The notes beneath the pieces are model-generated. The model saw only the letters and a list, made by a program, of their open reading frames with translations, had not been told where the DNA came from and made no database searches. A stretch of DNA of 64,000 nt. It comes from Ignelater luminosus. Its lineage: Eukaryota; Arthropoda; Insecta; Coleoptera; Elateridae. Position numbers and translations under genes: made by a program. Position 1 is the stretch's first letter, and the number at the start of each line of letters is the position of its first letter. Positions 48,966 through 61,577 of the stretch are shown piece after piece. The stretch lies in NCBI GenBank assembly GCA_011009095.1, contig VTPC01000642.1:35853-99852 (forward strand), in the 5' to 3' direction.

Positions 48966-49950
48966 TTCTTTTCTCAGGAAATGCTTTTATCTGGTATAAA
49001 GCCAACAGAGACTTGGTTAGGAATTGGTCAAATCTAGAGATTCCTTCGGGTAGAGAGTTTCTACCGATTGATTATAAAGATCGCCTGCTTCAGGAAATCG
49101 ATTGGAGCATACAAGGCCTTGATGAATCCATGAGTATTTATGTCTCAGTAACGCGCAATATGTTTGGTCGCTTAAATAAACCCTTCTCTGAAAAAAAAAA
49201 CAACTCCGTATCCTATGCAGAAACATATCGCCATTCTACCAAACTCCGTTAAGTCTGACTAAGGTGATGTCAATTCAGGAACTTGTTAAATTAGGGTGTT
49301 TGATGGAAGAAAGGCGTGAGTGTTTCTCTTACTAGAAAACGGAACGATCTGGAACCTGATGTTACTTATGTAGCTTCTACTGTTTTAGTCGAAACTATTT
49401 CTGTCACAGGGGACTTTACTAACCAGAACCCCTCTTCTTCGGACGTTAAGTCTGTTACTTGTAAAACTGCCGGTCACGCAATTTAGACGTGCTCTAAACC
49501 TAGAGAACGACGTTTTTGCTTCTGTTCTGGTAAATCAGAAGTAACTATCAGTTCTTACCCTAAATGTTTACGCAAGTCTTCGGGAAACGCCCTGCAAATG
49601 CGTTAAAGGGTCGTACCATGCCTTTGAAAGAATTTGTTTATTCGACCCGTTCCAAAGTAAAATCTCATACTTGCCATCGTTCTTGTAAAAATCAAAAACA
49701 GTTCAAATGTACATTGGCTTTTTTACATTTTATTCTCGAACACACTAAAGATGATGAACGACCATACTTTACTGTTGAGGTGTTGAAAAAACGAATCTTC
49801 GCTTTTCTCGAGTTTAGTGCATCTCAAGATAAAAAGACTATCAGAACCGTTGCTTTCTGTTCTATTATCCATACATTAGCCGAAGCAACAGCCTCGAATT
49901 GTTTCATAAAGGTGGTCCAGGATGTCTTTCCATTAAAAGCGGGAGGTTAA
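48930..49950 (+). mobile_element. Gypsy LTR retrotransposon fossil: gag, zinc knuckle, protease
   Basis: Plus strand: a gag capsid-type stretch (VRNWSNLEIPSGREFLPIDY, about 48985-49330), a zinc-knuckle region (about 49450-49560) and a protease-like region (DERPYFTVEVLKKRIFAFLE, about 49755-49950). Gene order is as in Ty3/Gypsy. It is broken, with no LTRs found. It lies head to head with the minus-strand RT/RNase H fossil beside it. Confidence 0.7.
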
Positions 49951-51130
49951 CCACGCGTTTTTGAAGTGGCTGCACTTTCCATAATCACCAAGGATTATTA
50001 GCGGACTAGCTATGCAGTAGATGGAAGTTTTCAGATGTTTCCTTGCGCGTGTCTTGACTTGACTTCTGGTCCTTCGCTCATTCTGAACGCAGAAAACTGC
50101 TGCTGCTTTTTATGCTTCTAACTTCTTCTTTTATTACTTGTTCTTTTCTATTTTTGCTCGTTACTGAAATATTTCACTTTAAGGAAAATCGGATATTTTT
50201 GATTTTAGCGACTATTTAGTAAGCTGTGAATTTTTCTGAAAAAACAGAAACATTAGTTGATCTGTAAAACAGCCAACTATTCAACTTTAAATTTTTTACT
50301 ATTTCCAAGGTTCCAATTTTGGATACACTGTATAACTCGCGTGTAAAGTGTCTTTTTGAACTCGCCTCCTACTCGTTTGAAAAAGTTTCTATTGTTTACT
50401 TCCATTCTACTGTTTCAAGCACTTCTATTTATTGCAAATAAAATAATGTAAAGTTTACAAACAGAATCGTTTTATGAAGAAATTTGTAAACTTAAGCAGA
50501 GTGACTTTCCTTATTGTAATCACATTTGCCAATTTTACTAACTTAAAAAATGTCAAAATTGACCGTTACTAATTAAAACTAACCAGCATTAATAGCCGTT
50601 ACAAAATAAATTTCTAAACTGACCGCAGTTCGCAATATGAACGATATATTATACAGAGAATTTATTTATGACATTTTTATTACTCGTCGATCTCGTTCAA
50701 TAACTGTAAATTTGATCTTTATTGCTATCCCTTGATTTATTTGCACGATCGATCATCTAAATTTAAACTCAGTTTCGGAATCGAAAATTAATTAATCTAA
50801 AAACGAATTATTGTCAAAATATCGCAGTAGTGGGCGGATGGTGGGTTCTTGTACAACTTCGGAACGAGGGTGTAACACCACCCATATTGGCTTATTCGAG
50901 TTAGTAGTCGCCTTCCGCACTAATTAATGTCATCGGTTTAACTTATTGTTAGACCTTTCCTTAATTAATCATGAAATTTAATACTCCCCTCACATTCAAA
51001 CCCGTTGGTCTCACCGAAGTAATTATAGGATTTATAAACGTTGCCGAAGCGCTCTCCCTTTGAAGCTGCTGGTGTTTTGCAAGGTTTTCCCAAGATATAA
51101 AAAGTTAAATTGATTAAGTACAAGAAAGAC
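49951..51130. other. Intergenic, nothing firmly recognised
   Basis: AT-rich. gatacactgtataa at about 50325 resembles the end motif of small TIR elements. No open frame of interest. Confidence 0.4.
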
Positions 51131-51139
51131 CCTTAGAAA

Positions 51140-51284
51140 ACTTTGTCTACCCTTCTTAGATCCTTAGATATAAATGTTAGGGAAAGAGAAACTTGCGCAA
51201 ATATTAAAAAAAAGAACTTATTACGAGACATTGCAGCAGCACTGCCGAGTAAAACTTCACTACTGTGTATTGTCAAATTAAAGG
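51140..51284 (+). other. Exon-like open segment ending at a strong donor
   Basis: Open frame with LRSLDINVRERETCANIKKK, then LLRDIAAALPSKTSLLCIVK, ending aaattaaag|gtaagt. The strong 5' splice site and non-repetitive codons make it exon-like, but I recognise no family and no partner exon was found. Confidence 0.25.
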
Positions 51285-51642
51285 TAAGTAAAAGTTTCTT
51301 TTATATTTTTTCACTGTTGTATACTCTATAGTACGTTATTAGAGATAGTTATTTAGGTGATAAGGTTGGAATATGGTATTTTATTGGACGAGTATGCTCG
51401 TCCTGGAAACTTGCAAATACGGAACATTTTTTCTGCAACCGTGAATCTTAGAAGTGGTAATGAAGTAAATGAAAAACTAATTAAAATTATTTATGTTTAA
51501 GATCGCGTTACAAGCGTCAATTAGTAAAACATCTCCTTGGTAATAAGCAAGTCCTCGGGTCGTGCTAAAATCAGTTTTATTCTATTTAAAATATTATTCA
51601 TGTAATTAATATCTTCTACGTTTAATAACGGTAATACAATGA

Positions 51643-51693
51643 TGCCGTTCGTTTTTGTTTTATTGTTTATAAAAGCAGTTACAGCAGGTGATT
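51643..51693 (+). other. Possible signal-peptide exon
   Basis: ATG ATG followed by a short hydrophobic stretch, MMPFVFVLLFIKAVTA, then G and a possible donor (cag|gtgatt). A typical secretory signal with a VTA cleavage site. No downstream exon was identified, so it may be chance in AT-rich DNA. Confidence 0.22.
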
Positions 51694-52849
51694 TAAATTA
51701 AGTTTTCGAGCACTTTAAAATCAGCTAATTTTGACAAGGAGAAGACACCCAGCCATTTTATTTCAAATACTAAAAAAGTAAGTGTAAGGCTTAGCCTTTT
51801 CGAAATATTTATTTATTTGAACACGACTTTAGAATTTAAAGAAATATAAAATGTCAGAAATGTCATTTTGAGAGCGTTTGTTAGCATACCCAAAACCACA
51901 ATTTGATGAATGTATTTGTGAACTGTACATTTATAGCACTTTTATAAATAAGGTAGATATTTTGTAATGGCATTTTAAAATTAACATTTTAAGCTTGACC
52001 TGTACACAATAATTTTATGTTTAAATCAATAATAATGAAACTGCCCAAAGGCAGCCAAAATTAAAACCAACAAAAAACTTTTAATGATTTTGCATTGAAT
52101 AGAAATAACAAGTTTCTAAAAAGTCTTAGGAGGTATGAATTATATATATAACAAAGTTATTTTTCCTCTAACTGTAGAACGTTATATAAAATGAAAGATA
52201 TGGTTCTATTAAGTAACGACAGGGTTTTAAAGTTTTTAGTAAAACTTCTATTTAGAAAGTAAACATGAGCTTCCAGTGGGTCTCTTACACATGGGGTTAA
52301 TCTGACAATGAAATAAGAATTTCTTTTCTGATTAGGATTATTGTTATAGTAATAATCTTGAATTATTAAATATGATTTTTGTGTATATTATAATTATGCA
52401 AGATCTGCGTTTTGCTGTTGACCATTCAACGCGTGTCTCAACATGCTCTATTGACAATGTACAAAATGTTTACGAAAAAAAGGAGGTTCTTAAAAGGGCG
52501 GAGATGCTTTTAGGTTAGGGGTAATGTTTTAAATGAAACACGTAGTTTTGGAGGAATAGGATGTTCGAACAAGACACGGCTTTAGGCGAAGATCGGAAGA
52601 TCGGAAGATGTTTAGTCGTCGAAGTCTGAAGAGATAAGAAGGATTTTAATGAATGATGAAGTTCCATGGGTCTTCTATCGCTTTAATCTGTAGGTTCTTT
52701 CAACTGTAGAAGGTTAATGATGTCTCCTCTATTGGCAGCGAGCCCTTGGATGGCAGATAAGTTTTTTGGCCTTCTATTCTCCGACAGTTGCTTTGATATC
52801 TTGGATAAAGTTTTCAAAGATGGTCAAGCTTTAAGAAGTCAAGACCGCA
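51694..52849. other. Intergenic, nothing recognised
   Basis: AT-rich; no supported feature. Confidence 0.5.
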
Positions 52850-53187
52850 CAGCGAGAATTATCAGTTCAGAGAAATGGGAGTGCGACCGGCGCGCTGTCC
52901 CTGCAGAAAACGGGGTCGGCAGCTTGCCTTTTGGGCGGTTGCCACGGCCTTGAAGGTTTGAGTCTGCTCCAGTTTGCAAAAGCAGTAGTCCGCTCTTCTG
53001 GGACAGACGTGTCGTCCGTTAACCCTCTCACTACGTGAATGTAGTCTCGCACAGTTCACACATGTGGCGAGCATCTGTCTGAACTTGACGCAATTCTTGG
53101 TGTGATGGGTACCGGCGAATTTCATGCACCTAGCTGGGCCTCTGCAGCATCGCTGCGAGTGGCCGAACTGTTGACCCATTGAAGTTC
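52850..53187 (-). mobile_element. Jockey-like LINE ORF1 fragment with zinc knuckles
   Basis: The minus strand reads QQFGHSQRCCRGPARCMKFA, GTHHTKNC and LATCVNCARLHS, followed by CPRRADY. These are successive CCHC-type knuckles as in Jockey-clade ORF1 (CxxFGHxxRNC, RCVKCxGxHxxxxC, ATCxNCGGxHPASYRGC). Several zinc-binding positions are changed, and the piece is truncated. Confidence 0.65.
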
Positions 53188-53490
53188 TCCTTCTTCTTCT
53201 TCTTCTTCTTTTGCTTTCTTCTAAGCTTCTTGCTGTCGGCGGCTGCGTAATCTGGGGGCTGAGGTAGTTTCATGACTTGCGGCGGGTCTTCAGTAGGTAC
53301 AACATCCTGGAGAGCTTCAGAGAAGACGACATCGGGATCTGTAAAACGATACATGCGCAGGGCTTCTTCTATTCCTTTTGGGATTCCACCATAATGAATA
53401 TCGTATCGATCGACCTGTGCGTCTTGCTCTTGCGGTGGCTCGGGGGGCAGAACTCTATAGAGAGATTTCCACTCGGCTCCCGGTTTTTAA
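53188..53490 (-). other. Unidentified coding-like segment ending in a lysine run
   Basis: An open minus frame reads PGAEWKSLYRVLPPEPPQEQ, DAQVDRYDIHYGGIPKGIEE, ALRMYRFTDPDVVFSEALQD and PPQVMKLPQPPDYAAADSKK, and finishes in a lysine run encoded by GAA/AAG repeats (53188-53215). The residue composition looks like real protein, but I do not recognise it. It abuts the LINE ORF1 piece; it could be part of that ORF1, a captured host segment, or a pseudogene. Confidence 0.35.
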
Positions 53491-53599
53491 AGGCGAACTC
53501 CGCTGTATTTTCACAGTCAATTGTTGATGACGAGGGTAGTGGGAGTATAGTGCTTGTAGCTGGTCACACATGCGAGATTTGTCCTTTGAACGCTTGATT

Positions 53600-54690
53600 T
53601 GTAGAATGATTGAATAATAATAACTTGATCTACTATAATACAACACAAACACATGCATGAAGAGTAATATCAAGGCTGAATTTATCAAAAATGCAGATTC
53701 AGGCAAGGAATTTAAAACCTCTAACAATTCGGAAAAGACAGAGTGAAAAGCAAATTGCTATAAGAATATTTTATTTATTTTTGCGTGCAGAATAATGTAC
53801 TGTAAATGTTTTACGCCATTTCAAATACACCCTGTATAGACTAAAATTTAGTAAAAAAAAATGCAACTGTTAGATATAATTTCACTTTTTACAATTTTTT
53901 AATAACTACTAACATAACAAGCAACACAAAGTTTTATTGCTAACATTGATATTTATTTTGTGTAACGTAATAATAGTGCTACAAAGTACACTAAATTCTG
54001 AAGCCGTTCCTGATCACCTGTAATCCACTTCCGTGGTGTGTAAATAGTATTTGATACTTCATAGCGATATTAAAAGGGTTCGCTTTAAAGATAAGTAAAG
54101 AACTTGGCAGGTGTTTCAAAAGAAGCAAAAAATAAAATGTCAAGACGTTGAAATAAAACAGTCGGAAGTAAAATTTGAAAACTATAATATTTAGAGGTTT
54201 GTGATTCCATTGGCGTAAAACGAATAAATAAAATAAAATAAACATGATATTCTTATCGTGTTTATATACTTCTGTATTATAATTGTAACTAAATATTTTA
54301 AAAATTAAAATTGTAAAGTAGGTAACTGAAACTTTTTTATGTTAACTACAAAATAATTCAAGATTTTTCAAAAAGTGCAATTTTTAATGTTTGGTGCAGT
54401 TTTTATTAGAAATAAGTATAGGTGGCGGGAAGCGAGTTGATGTCATAAGTAAGTATTACTCCCACGGATATTAAATATGCTAACGAAACAATATACAAAA
54501 TATCACAGGATATGTACTACAATATATTATCACAGATAAAATTATCACAACAACGAATAAGAAATCAGGTACTTAAGATGATAGACTAGAAAGGATACTA
54601 TATTGTACTATATTATCATAGATAAAACGTCGGTGTAAGACGAGGAAAATATCACAGACAGCGAAAGACCTTGTATAAGTTAAATATAAG
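53600..54690. other. Intergenic, nothing recognised
   Basis: AT-rich. atacaccctgtata at 53825-53839 is the terminal motif of small TIR elements, with no paired partner found. Confidence 0.4.
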
Positions 54691-54699
54691 TAGAGACTG

Positions 54700-57600
54700 T
54701 CAAACTGACTTCTTTCTCATATGAATGAGATAATAATGACCTCTCATTTTCTGAACCAAGGCCGAGTATGTTTGAGGTACTGGATTATCTTTTGTGGGGT
54801 TCCTGGTGTGTTACTCAAACAGGCACTTAGAGTTTGTGGTAGTTCGTACTGAGCACGTGTATTTGCATAGAGGAGGCAATCTATAAGGAAGTGCTTGATG
54901 CCAACATAACCCGACAATTCTCACACGTTGGTGCGCGGCTTCTTTGTTAAAGATGATCATGTGTTACATTAGTGTGGCCTATTCTAAGCCTTGTTAGAGC
55001 TATTTGTACTCTACGCAGGAGGGGAAAGGCACTCATTTATTTACACGAAATCTTACCTCTTTCATTTTTGAGAGGGTGTTATTCCACTTTAGTCGCCCCA
55101 TGTTGATGATTGCAATAGAAAAGCCCAGTTTTACGTTTTGGTGTCAAACGGATCTCCCTTAATCCGGAATGCCAGTGGTAGTTTCGCAAGCGGCCTCATC
55201 GGCTTTTTATTTTACGGCTATGCCCACGTGACGGGAAACCCACATAAAAATGACAGTCTTGCTATTGTTCTGGAGCCACCGATGTAGCAGTACGATATTC
55301 CTTACAAGGAAATCATCGTAAAATACATTTGTTATAGATTCTAAGGAGCTTCTCGAATCTGTACATATGAGAATGGACGTTTTGCTGTTCACATCCACGT
55401 ATCGAAGCGCCTGCAAAACAGCATATAATTCCGCCGTGAATATGCTAGCTATAGGGGATAACGACCATGCTTAGGAATTATTTTGAATAGCAAACGCATT
55501 CCTTACTCCATCTTTAGTTTTCGAGGGGTCAGTGTAAATGATTTGACTGTAAAGGTACCCGTCTATTATAGGTAGCAATAAAAACTGTCCTTCTGACTTG
55601 ATTTTTTTTCCGTACATTACATTCCCAGTGGCCCTTAAGTTTTGTAATTGTACAGGGCGGGATTTCACTGGCGTCCAGTTTATAGACAGAGGGAAGTGTA
55701 AACTGAATGTCTTCTAACAGTTCAGGTACCCTGACTTCGGACGTCCTTGATATGGTTGGTCGAGCAGAGTACGTTTCCAGGTGGTCATTTGAAAATATTA
55801 TTCTGTGGTTGGGATAATGAGGTTGAGCCCATATTCTGATGCTGTACTTGACAACTAGACGATTTTGCCTGGGGAAGAACAAGTCGTACAATATAGCGAT
55901 AATGACGGGCTGGTTTGGAAAGCTAATCTTAGACTCATATATTAAATGGGATCCAAGGAGGACAATAACGACTTGAGTGCCGAACCATACACTACAGCTC
56001 CATAGTCCAGTTTTGACAGAATCATACAGCGGTGTATTAAAAGGAGCACTTCTTTATCGCTTCCTCAGTTGATGCCAGCTAGACATTGCATGAAGTTAAT
56101 TGATCGTTGGCAGCTAACCTTAAGGTGAGTAACACGTTCTTTTCAAGTTAACTTGGAATCAAGGATTAGCTCTAAGTAACGGACAGTATTAACTACTTGT
56201 ATCGGTGCGTCGTATAACCTGACCATAGGCTCGTTCTGACAAAAGCGTAACCGGCAAAAGTGCATACACGACGTCTTTTGAAAAGAAAAAGAAAATCTCA
56301 CATTGTTGATGCTATGAACGAGTTGGTCGATAGCATGTTGTAAGTCTGTAGTTATCGGTACCAACGAAGACCCCGACTTAAAGAGATAGAGATTATCTAC
56401 TTATAGCGTCGCTCCTATCGAATCGTCTACAGCTTCTACAAGCTTGTTGATGGTGATAATAAATAGTCACGCTGAGCGTAGAGCCTTGTGGAATTCCATT
56501 TTCTACATCGACCGAAGAGAACACAGCATTTTCCAATCGAACTTAGATCTTTCGGTTAGAAAGAAAGCTTTTAATTAGCACGGCCAACCTTGATGTTCTA
56601 ATCGTAAATGATCTTTAAGATGTTGTGGCGTCACGTCATGTGATAAGCCTTTTCTACGTCAAAGAAGATAGCAACGGTGTGTTGACGTACGGCAAAGCTA
56701 TTCTGAATAACGTTGTCTAGTATTACCAGGTTGTCGAGGGTGGAGCGGTTACGACGAAATCCGTACTGATACGGGAATAGCAAGTTGTGTTTTTCAAGAT
56801 ACCACACTAATCTGTAGTTGACCATTTTTTTTAAACAATTTACCCAAGCAGCTTATCAGGGAGATTTATCTATAACTTGTGGGTGGTTTGATATCTTTTC
56901 CTGAAATACCATAGCTATTTTCCAACAATCGAGATATTTGGCAAAAGTCTATATCTCATTCTACATTCTGGTTCTTGAATGTGTGAGCATGGAATGTTAT
57001 TTCGTTCGAGCTTGGAGAAGAATTGGTGCGTGAGGTCAGAGACTGATTTAATTTTCCACGATAAAAAAGTTGTTATAGTAGTGAAAAACGGCTGTAGTAA
57101 AGTCGAGTTGTTCTCCCAAGGTGGGTTTAGCGGTCTGAAAATCCGGAGTATAATTTTCCAAACCGCAAGTGCTGACAATTCCGAAGTGTCTCGCGCGTTT
57201 GTCGTAAGCCTGGCCGAGATATTTACTGTGCACTTTCCAGCAATTCTCCTGACTTCCCTGCAGACCTCTGTAGAGGAAGCAGAAGGAGTGACAGATGAAA
57301 CAAACTCCCGCCAACTACTTAATATGGAAGGCAGTATGATCCGCTTGCAGAAAGCACATCGACGTTTAAAGTCGCTGCAGTTCTGGATCGTCGGGGTTTT
57401 CTTGAATCGATTAAACGCGGCTTTCTTTGCTTTGGCGGCTTCTGCGATCTTATCGTTCCACCATGGTATTATGCATTTTCTTGGTCGCCTGGACGATATC
57501 CGAATACTGACGGAGGCTGCTGTTATTATGGATGATGTGACCTCTTTAACGCAGTGAGATATGCTAAGAGGGCGCGTAATGTTTCTGTAGAAAACTTACC

Positions 57601-59600
57601 GGTGTAGCATGTGTCAAGAACAATTTGAGTATTGCGATATGGTCCGAAAAGATATCTTCATCCGCTGTAAAACACTCTAGTTTAGTCGCCAGGGTAGGTG
57701 AAGATTGAAAATGATCGATACAAGAAGAAACATTGCTCTGTGCATTAAGGTGCGTGGGACGGATTGTTCGAAACTACGTCTTCTACGAGTCTATCCTCTA
57801 TGTTTGTATTGTTTGATCTCCATATCTCAGTATGGGCCTTGAAATCGCACAGACAAAGGCATGGCGCGGGTAGCTAATTAATATAATTTTGGATATCTGC
57901 TGCGTTTTCTTGATCTTTAGGTAGGTACAGGTTATAGATAGACACACAGATGGGAAAGAAAGTGCGTATGGAAACTACTTGAAGTGTGGAATTGATTGAG
58001 AGATCTACTGCAGGGATATTCTTTCTAATAAAGATAGCTACCCCTCTGCTAGCCCTATTGCAATCAAGGCCATCCATTTTTGTGGTACAAGGAACGACTA
58101 ATCTGCTTTTAATCTAGATTTTTAGAGACACAGACAAAAAGTATATGTATTGACAATGGTCTTTTTAATTTAAGGACTAATTCTTTGCAGTTAACCTGAC
58201 TTAAGGTATTAGTTATGAGAGATATTGCGAAAGAATGGTTACAAACAAATGTAAAATGATCATTGTATAGGCGTTAAAAAATAATGGATATTACATAAAC
58301 GGAAGGTAAGTAGCCCATCGCTATCTGTTACCTCCCTGAGAACCTTTGCGAGGTTTTTCTAATTGCCATCCTTTTTCCTTCCTTTCCTGGTTGACAGTTC
58401 CTCGTTAGACTCTGCGCTCAAGTTTATTACAGAGAGATCATCTTCTTTTGAACTGCTAGGATCGGTAGATACAAATTCATTACGTTAGCTCTTATCTGCT
58501 ACAGTACAGGACTTCGGCGTCCCAGATTCGGAAGAAGCTGGCATGGTGGGTTTCCGAGGAATTGTACCAGGGGGAAGCAAAGTACCAACTTCTAAGACGA
58601 TATACAAAGAGGAAACAAGTACTGAATACCACTAGAAGTTTCGTTGTTTTTGGATGGAGTTGTGCCTAACAAAAAATTGTGCTTGTAAAAGAGATCTAAC
58701 TTCTTTTACTGTCACTGCCGTTATTTGGGATATCAAAGATTCTACAGTAGGTGCTATATTTGTCGCTTGACTTTGGGATTTTGCAGTAGTTTGTGAGTAG
58801 GGGTGTTCTCTCTTTGGCATGACCTCCTTCCTAGTCTCTGCATATAAGGTCTTCTTACCGTTTGCCCGTCTTAATTTCTTTTTCCACCTTACATACCAGA
58901 CATTGAGAAGATAAAGATAGATGATTGCCTTCACAATTGACACAAACGAACGGCTCTCTACATTCTGAATTTTCGTGTAGGGGCTTACCACAGTTACACA
59001 CGGGCGTTTTCTTGTAATGGAGATGTGGCCTAAGACTGGCATCTGTAGCATCTTAACAACGCGGCGCTGGGATGCAGGGTTGTACTTCCAGGCTGTATAG
59101 GGACACTCTGATTCGATTTGGTAGCTCGAGACAGTTGAAATTTAATGCTTCTAGTATTTTCTCAGTTGAACCGTTTAGGAAGTCTATGTGAAATGATTTC
59201 TTTCGTGAGACGCTACTGTTACCGGTTAGGTTTTTTCAAACATCTGCAACTGACTGATTTTCTTTACTTGATGGGTGAAGTTTGATGTTTCTACTAACAG
59301 ACCTTCCTTAATCTTTCTAACGGTTTTAACCAAGCCGGCTTCTGCTCTTAAGATTCTCTGTATGCCAAAAGGATTATCTCGAGAAAAATCTTCTGTTACT
59401 TTCTTAATGATAAAAAACAAGTTACAAAAGATTTTACTATTATTGGAACTAATAGTATAATTGATGTTTGGTTTAAACAAATGTTGGAGGTTTTTAGGTG
59501 GGTCCCCTTCCACCCTAGAGGGATTTTGATTATCTATATGAGAAAACTTAAATTTGTTCCTCGTCCTCCCCACCCTCCTCGAAGCCTCGAATAGGTCGCT
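54700..59600 (-). mobile_element. I-clade LINE with RNase H, nearly full length, decayed
   Basis: All parts occur in order on the minus strand. ORF1 start is NINYTISSNN, EDFSRDNPFGIQRILR and RKIKEGLLVETSNF (59226-59573). Its knuckle region is at 58632-59051. The AP endonuclease has DCNRASRGVAIFIRKNIPAV and YNLYLPKDQENAADI (57874-58077). RT follows: MVNYRLVWYLEKHNLLFPYQ, YGFRRNRSTLDNLV and AIFFDVEKAYHMT (56631-56825), then the SFQKTSCMHFCRLR block (56143-56364). RNase H has ICTDSRSSLESI (55207-55416). The 3' knuckle has RLRIGHTNVTHDHL and APTCENCRVML (about 54900-55000). ORF1, EN, RT and RNase H together fit the I group. Many frameshifts and stops. The 5' end near 59600 is cut by a TIR element, and GC-rich sequence beyond 61742 may be its 5' region. 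Confidence 0.8.
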
Positions 59601-60049
59601 GCAAGCCAGGGTTACTCAGGAAATACACGGTACATCACATCCCAACAAACAAAAATAAAAAGGCCAGATGCTGGCCACATAGCATGTTGCCATTAGTACC
59701 CTGTACTGGCACGATACTGGCAAACAGTAATGGGCCTAACATATATGCCACACTGGCCAGAAGCAGGGCCAGCAGTATAAAAATGACCCTCCCCGAAGAA
59801 AAAACGCTTATGGCTAATTTTTGATTTTTAAATAAAACTTGTATATATTTTTTTAAACGTTAGCCGCAAGTATCCTTTCTTCGGACAAGGTCACATGTGC
59901 CTGTTATTAAGTTTTTGTTATTTTAAATCAATAAATAGCATTTAATTTTATATTACTTATAATAAATATAAATACAAAAATCCTACTGTCTCCCCACAAA
60001 TAAAAATTCAAATGATCGTGCAAGCATTGACCATTATTTTTGTTCTTGT

Positions 60050-60100
60050 TTGGACTCCGATGAGTCCATTATTCACCCCTCGGTGGAGAATAATGACAGT
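60050..60100. other. Twin hairpin
   Basis: ggactc-cgat-gagtcc (60054-60069) forms a 6-bp stem with a 4-base loop. It is followed at once by cattattc...gaataatg with an inner cacc/ggtg pair (about 60069-60098). It lies in the left half of the TIR element. Function unknown. Confidence 0.5.
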
Positions 60101-60337
60101 CAATACTTGACCGCTTCATGCTGGTTATATACAAAGCTAATACAACATTAGCAGCATAAAAATACTAAGGCGCCATATAACAGCAATGGCTCGACAATGT
60201 TCTTATTCAAAAATTAAATATTTCCAAAATGGGAAATATAGAAAGAATTATTTTAATTTTTAGTGTATTTTTATGTATAATAAATAAACTTAATATTTGG
60301 CCGTTTGCTGAGTGCGCTGCGGTTGTTACGGTTACTA

Positions 60338-61577
60338 TATACAGGGTCGCTAAAAAGTATGAAAACACGCTATCCCTGCAGAAACGGTAAAAGATAGACA
60401 AATGGCATTTGGAGAGCTTAAAGTAGGTATTTTTTTGCCTTGTTTTGCTGAGGTAATTAAAAACAAATCTTCAATTGTTTTTTCGTACGGCCGCCATATT
60501 ATTTTGTTTTAAATGGAACACCCGGTATATGACCCCATATTTGGTTAGAGATTCTCAAGACAAATTCAATGATATAAGGGTTGCTATACTTATCTTGAAA
60601 GGTTTTGGAGATAATCGCTATTCTTTTGTCAGGGGTTTCACTATTAAAAAGTATGGAAACACGCTGCTCCTTCAAAAACAGTAAGAGATAGACAAATGAA
60701 ATTTGGATGTCTTAAAGTAGGCATTGCTTTCCATGTTTTATGAAGAGAGTTAAGATCGAATCTTCAATTGTTTTTTCGTACGGCCGCCATCTTGAATTTC
60801 TTTAAATGGATCACTCTGTATATGACACCATATCTCAATAGGGGTTTTAAAGGCAAATTCGATAACATAGAATTGCTATACTTATCTTGAAAGGTTTTGG
60901 AGATAATCGCTATTCTTTTGTCAAGGATTTCTTAACTTCAAGGACGGATTCGTAATGCAAGTAGTTCCTCCCGATTATTCGCAAAATTTCTTACGAATAT
61001 TTCAAAAGAGATTGTTTCATTGCCAAGAAGTTAACGCAGCGCATTTTGAACACTCCTTATAAAATTATATTGTGTTTTTTGGTTATTGTCAATTCGTCAC
61101 TATTTGGTCTTATTCCACCAGCATCAATCCATTATTTTAAATAAGTAGGCTAAGGGCAAAATCTTTACGATTTTCTTTTACCTTAATTACTTATAAAATA
61201 ATTGCACATCATTTTTTTAGTTCCATTGCCTTTGCTATTTCACGGGTAACTCGATTTTGATAGAAATTAATAGTGAAATCCTTGACAAAAGAATAGCGAT
61301 TATCTTCAAAACCTTTTAAGATAAGTATAGCAGCCCTTATATTATTGAATTCGCCTTTCAAATCCCTAGTAGGATATGAGGTCATATACAGAGTAATCCA
61401 TTTAAAAAAATTCAAGATGGCGGCCGTACGAAAAAACAATTGAAGGTTTGTTTTTAATTACCTTCGCGAAAAATGGCAAAAGATACCTTCTTTAAGCTCT
61501 CCAAATTTCATTTGTCTATTTCTTACCGTTTCTGCCGGGGTAGTGTGTTTCCATACTTTTTAGAGACCCTTTATGTA
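60338..61577. mobile_element. Foldback-type element with tandem plus inverted units
   Basis: The left end tatacagggtcgctaaaaag pairs with the right end reverse complement tacataaagggtctctaaaa. A unit of about 300 bp (constant block acggccgccat, then cgctattcttttgtca) occurs twice in direct order on the left (about 60341-60645 and 60646-60930) and once inverted on the right (about 61262-61577), around a 330-bp centre. No protein is encoded; the short open frames at 60475-60684 and 61209-61439 are mirror copies of the same unit. Confidence 0.8.

Noticed and set aside
60050-60100. Hammerhead ribozyme (cgatgag next to a stem)
   Set aside because: The core would need CTGATGAG and a GAAA strand; here the first is CCGATGAG and no GAAA follows the stem.
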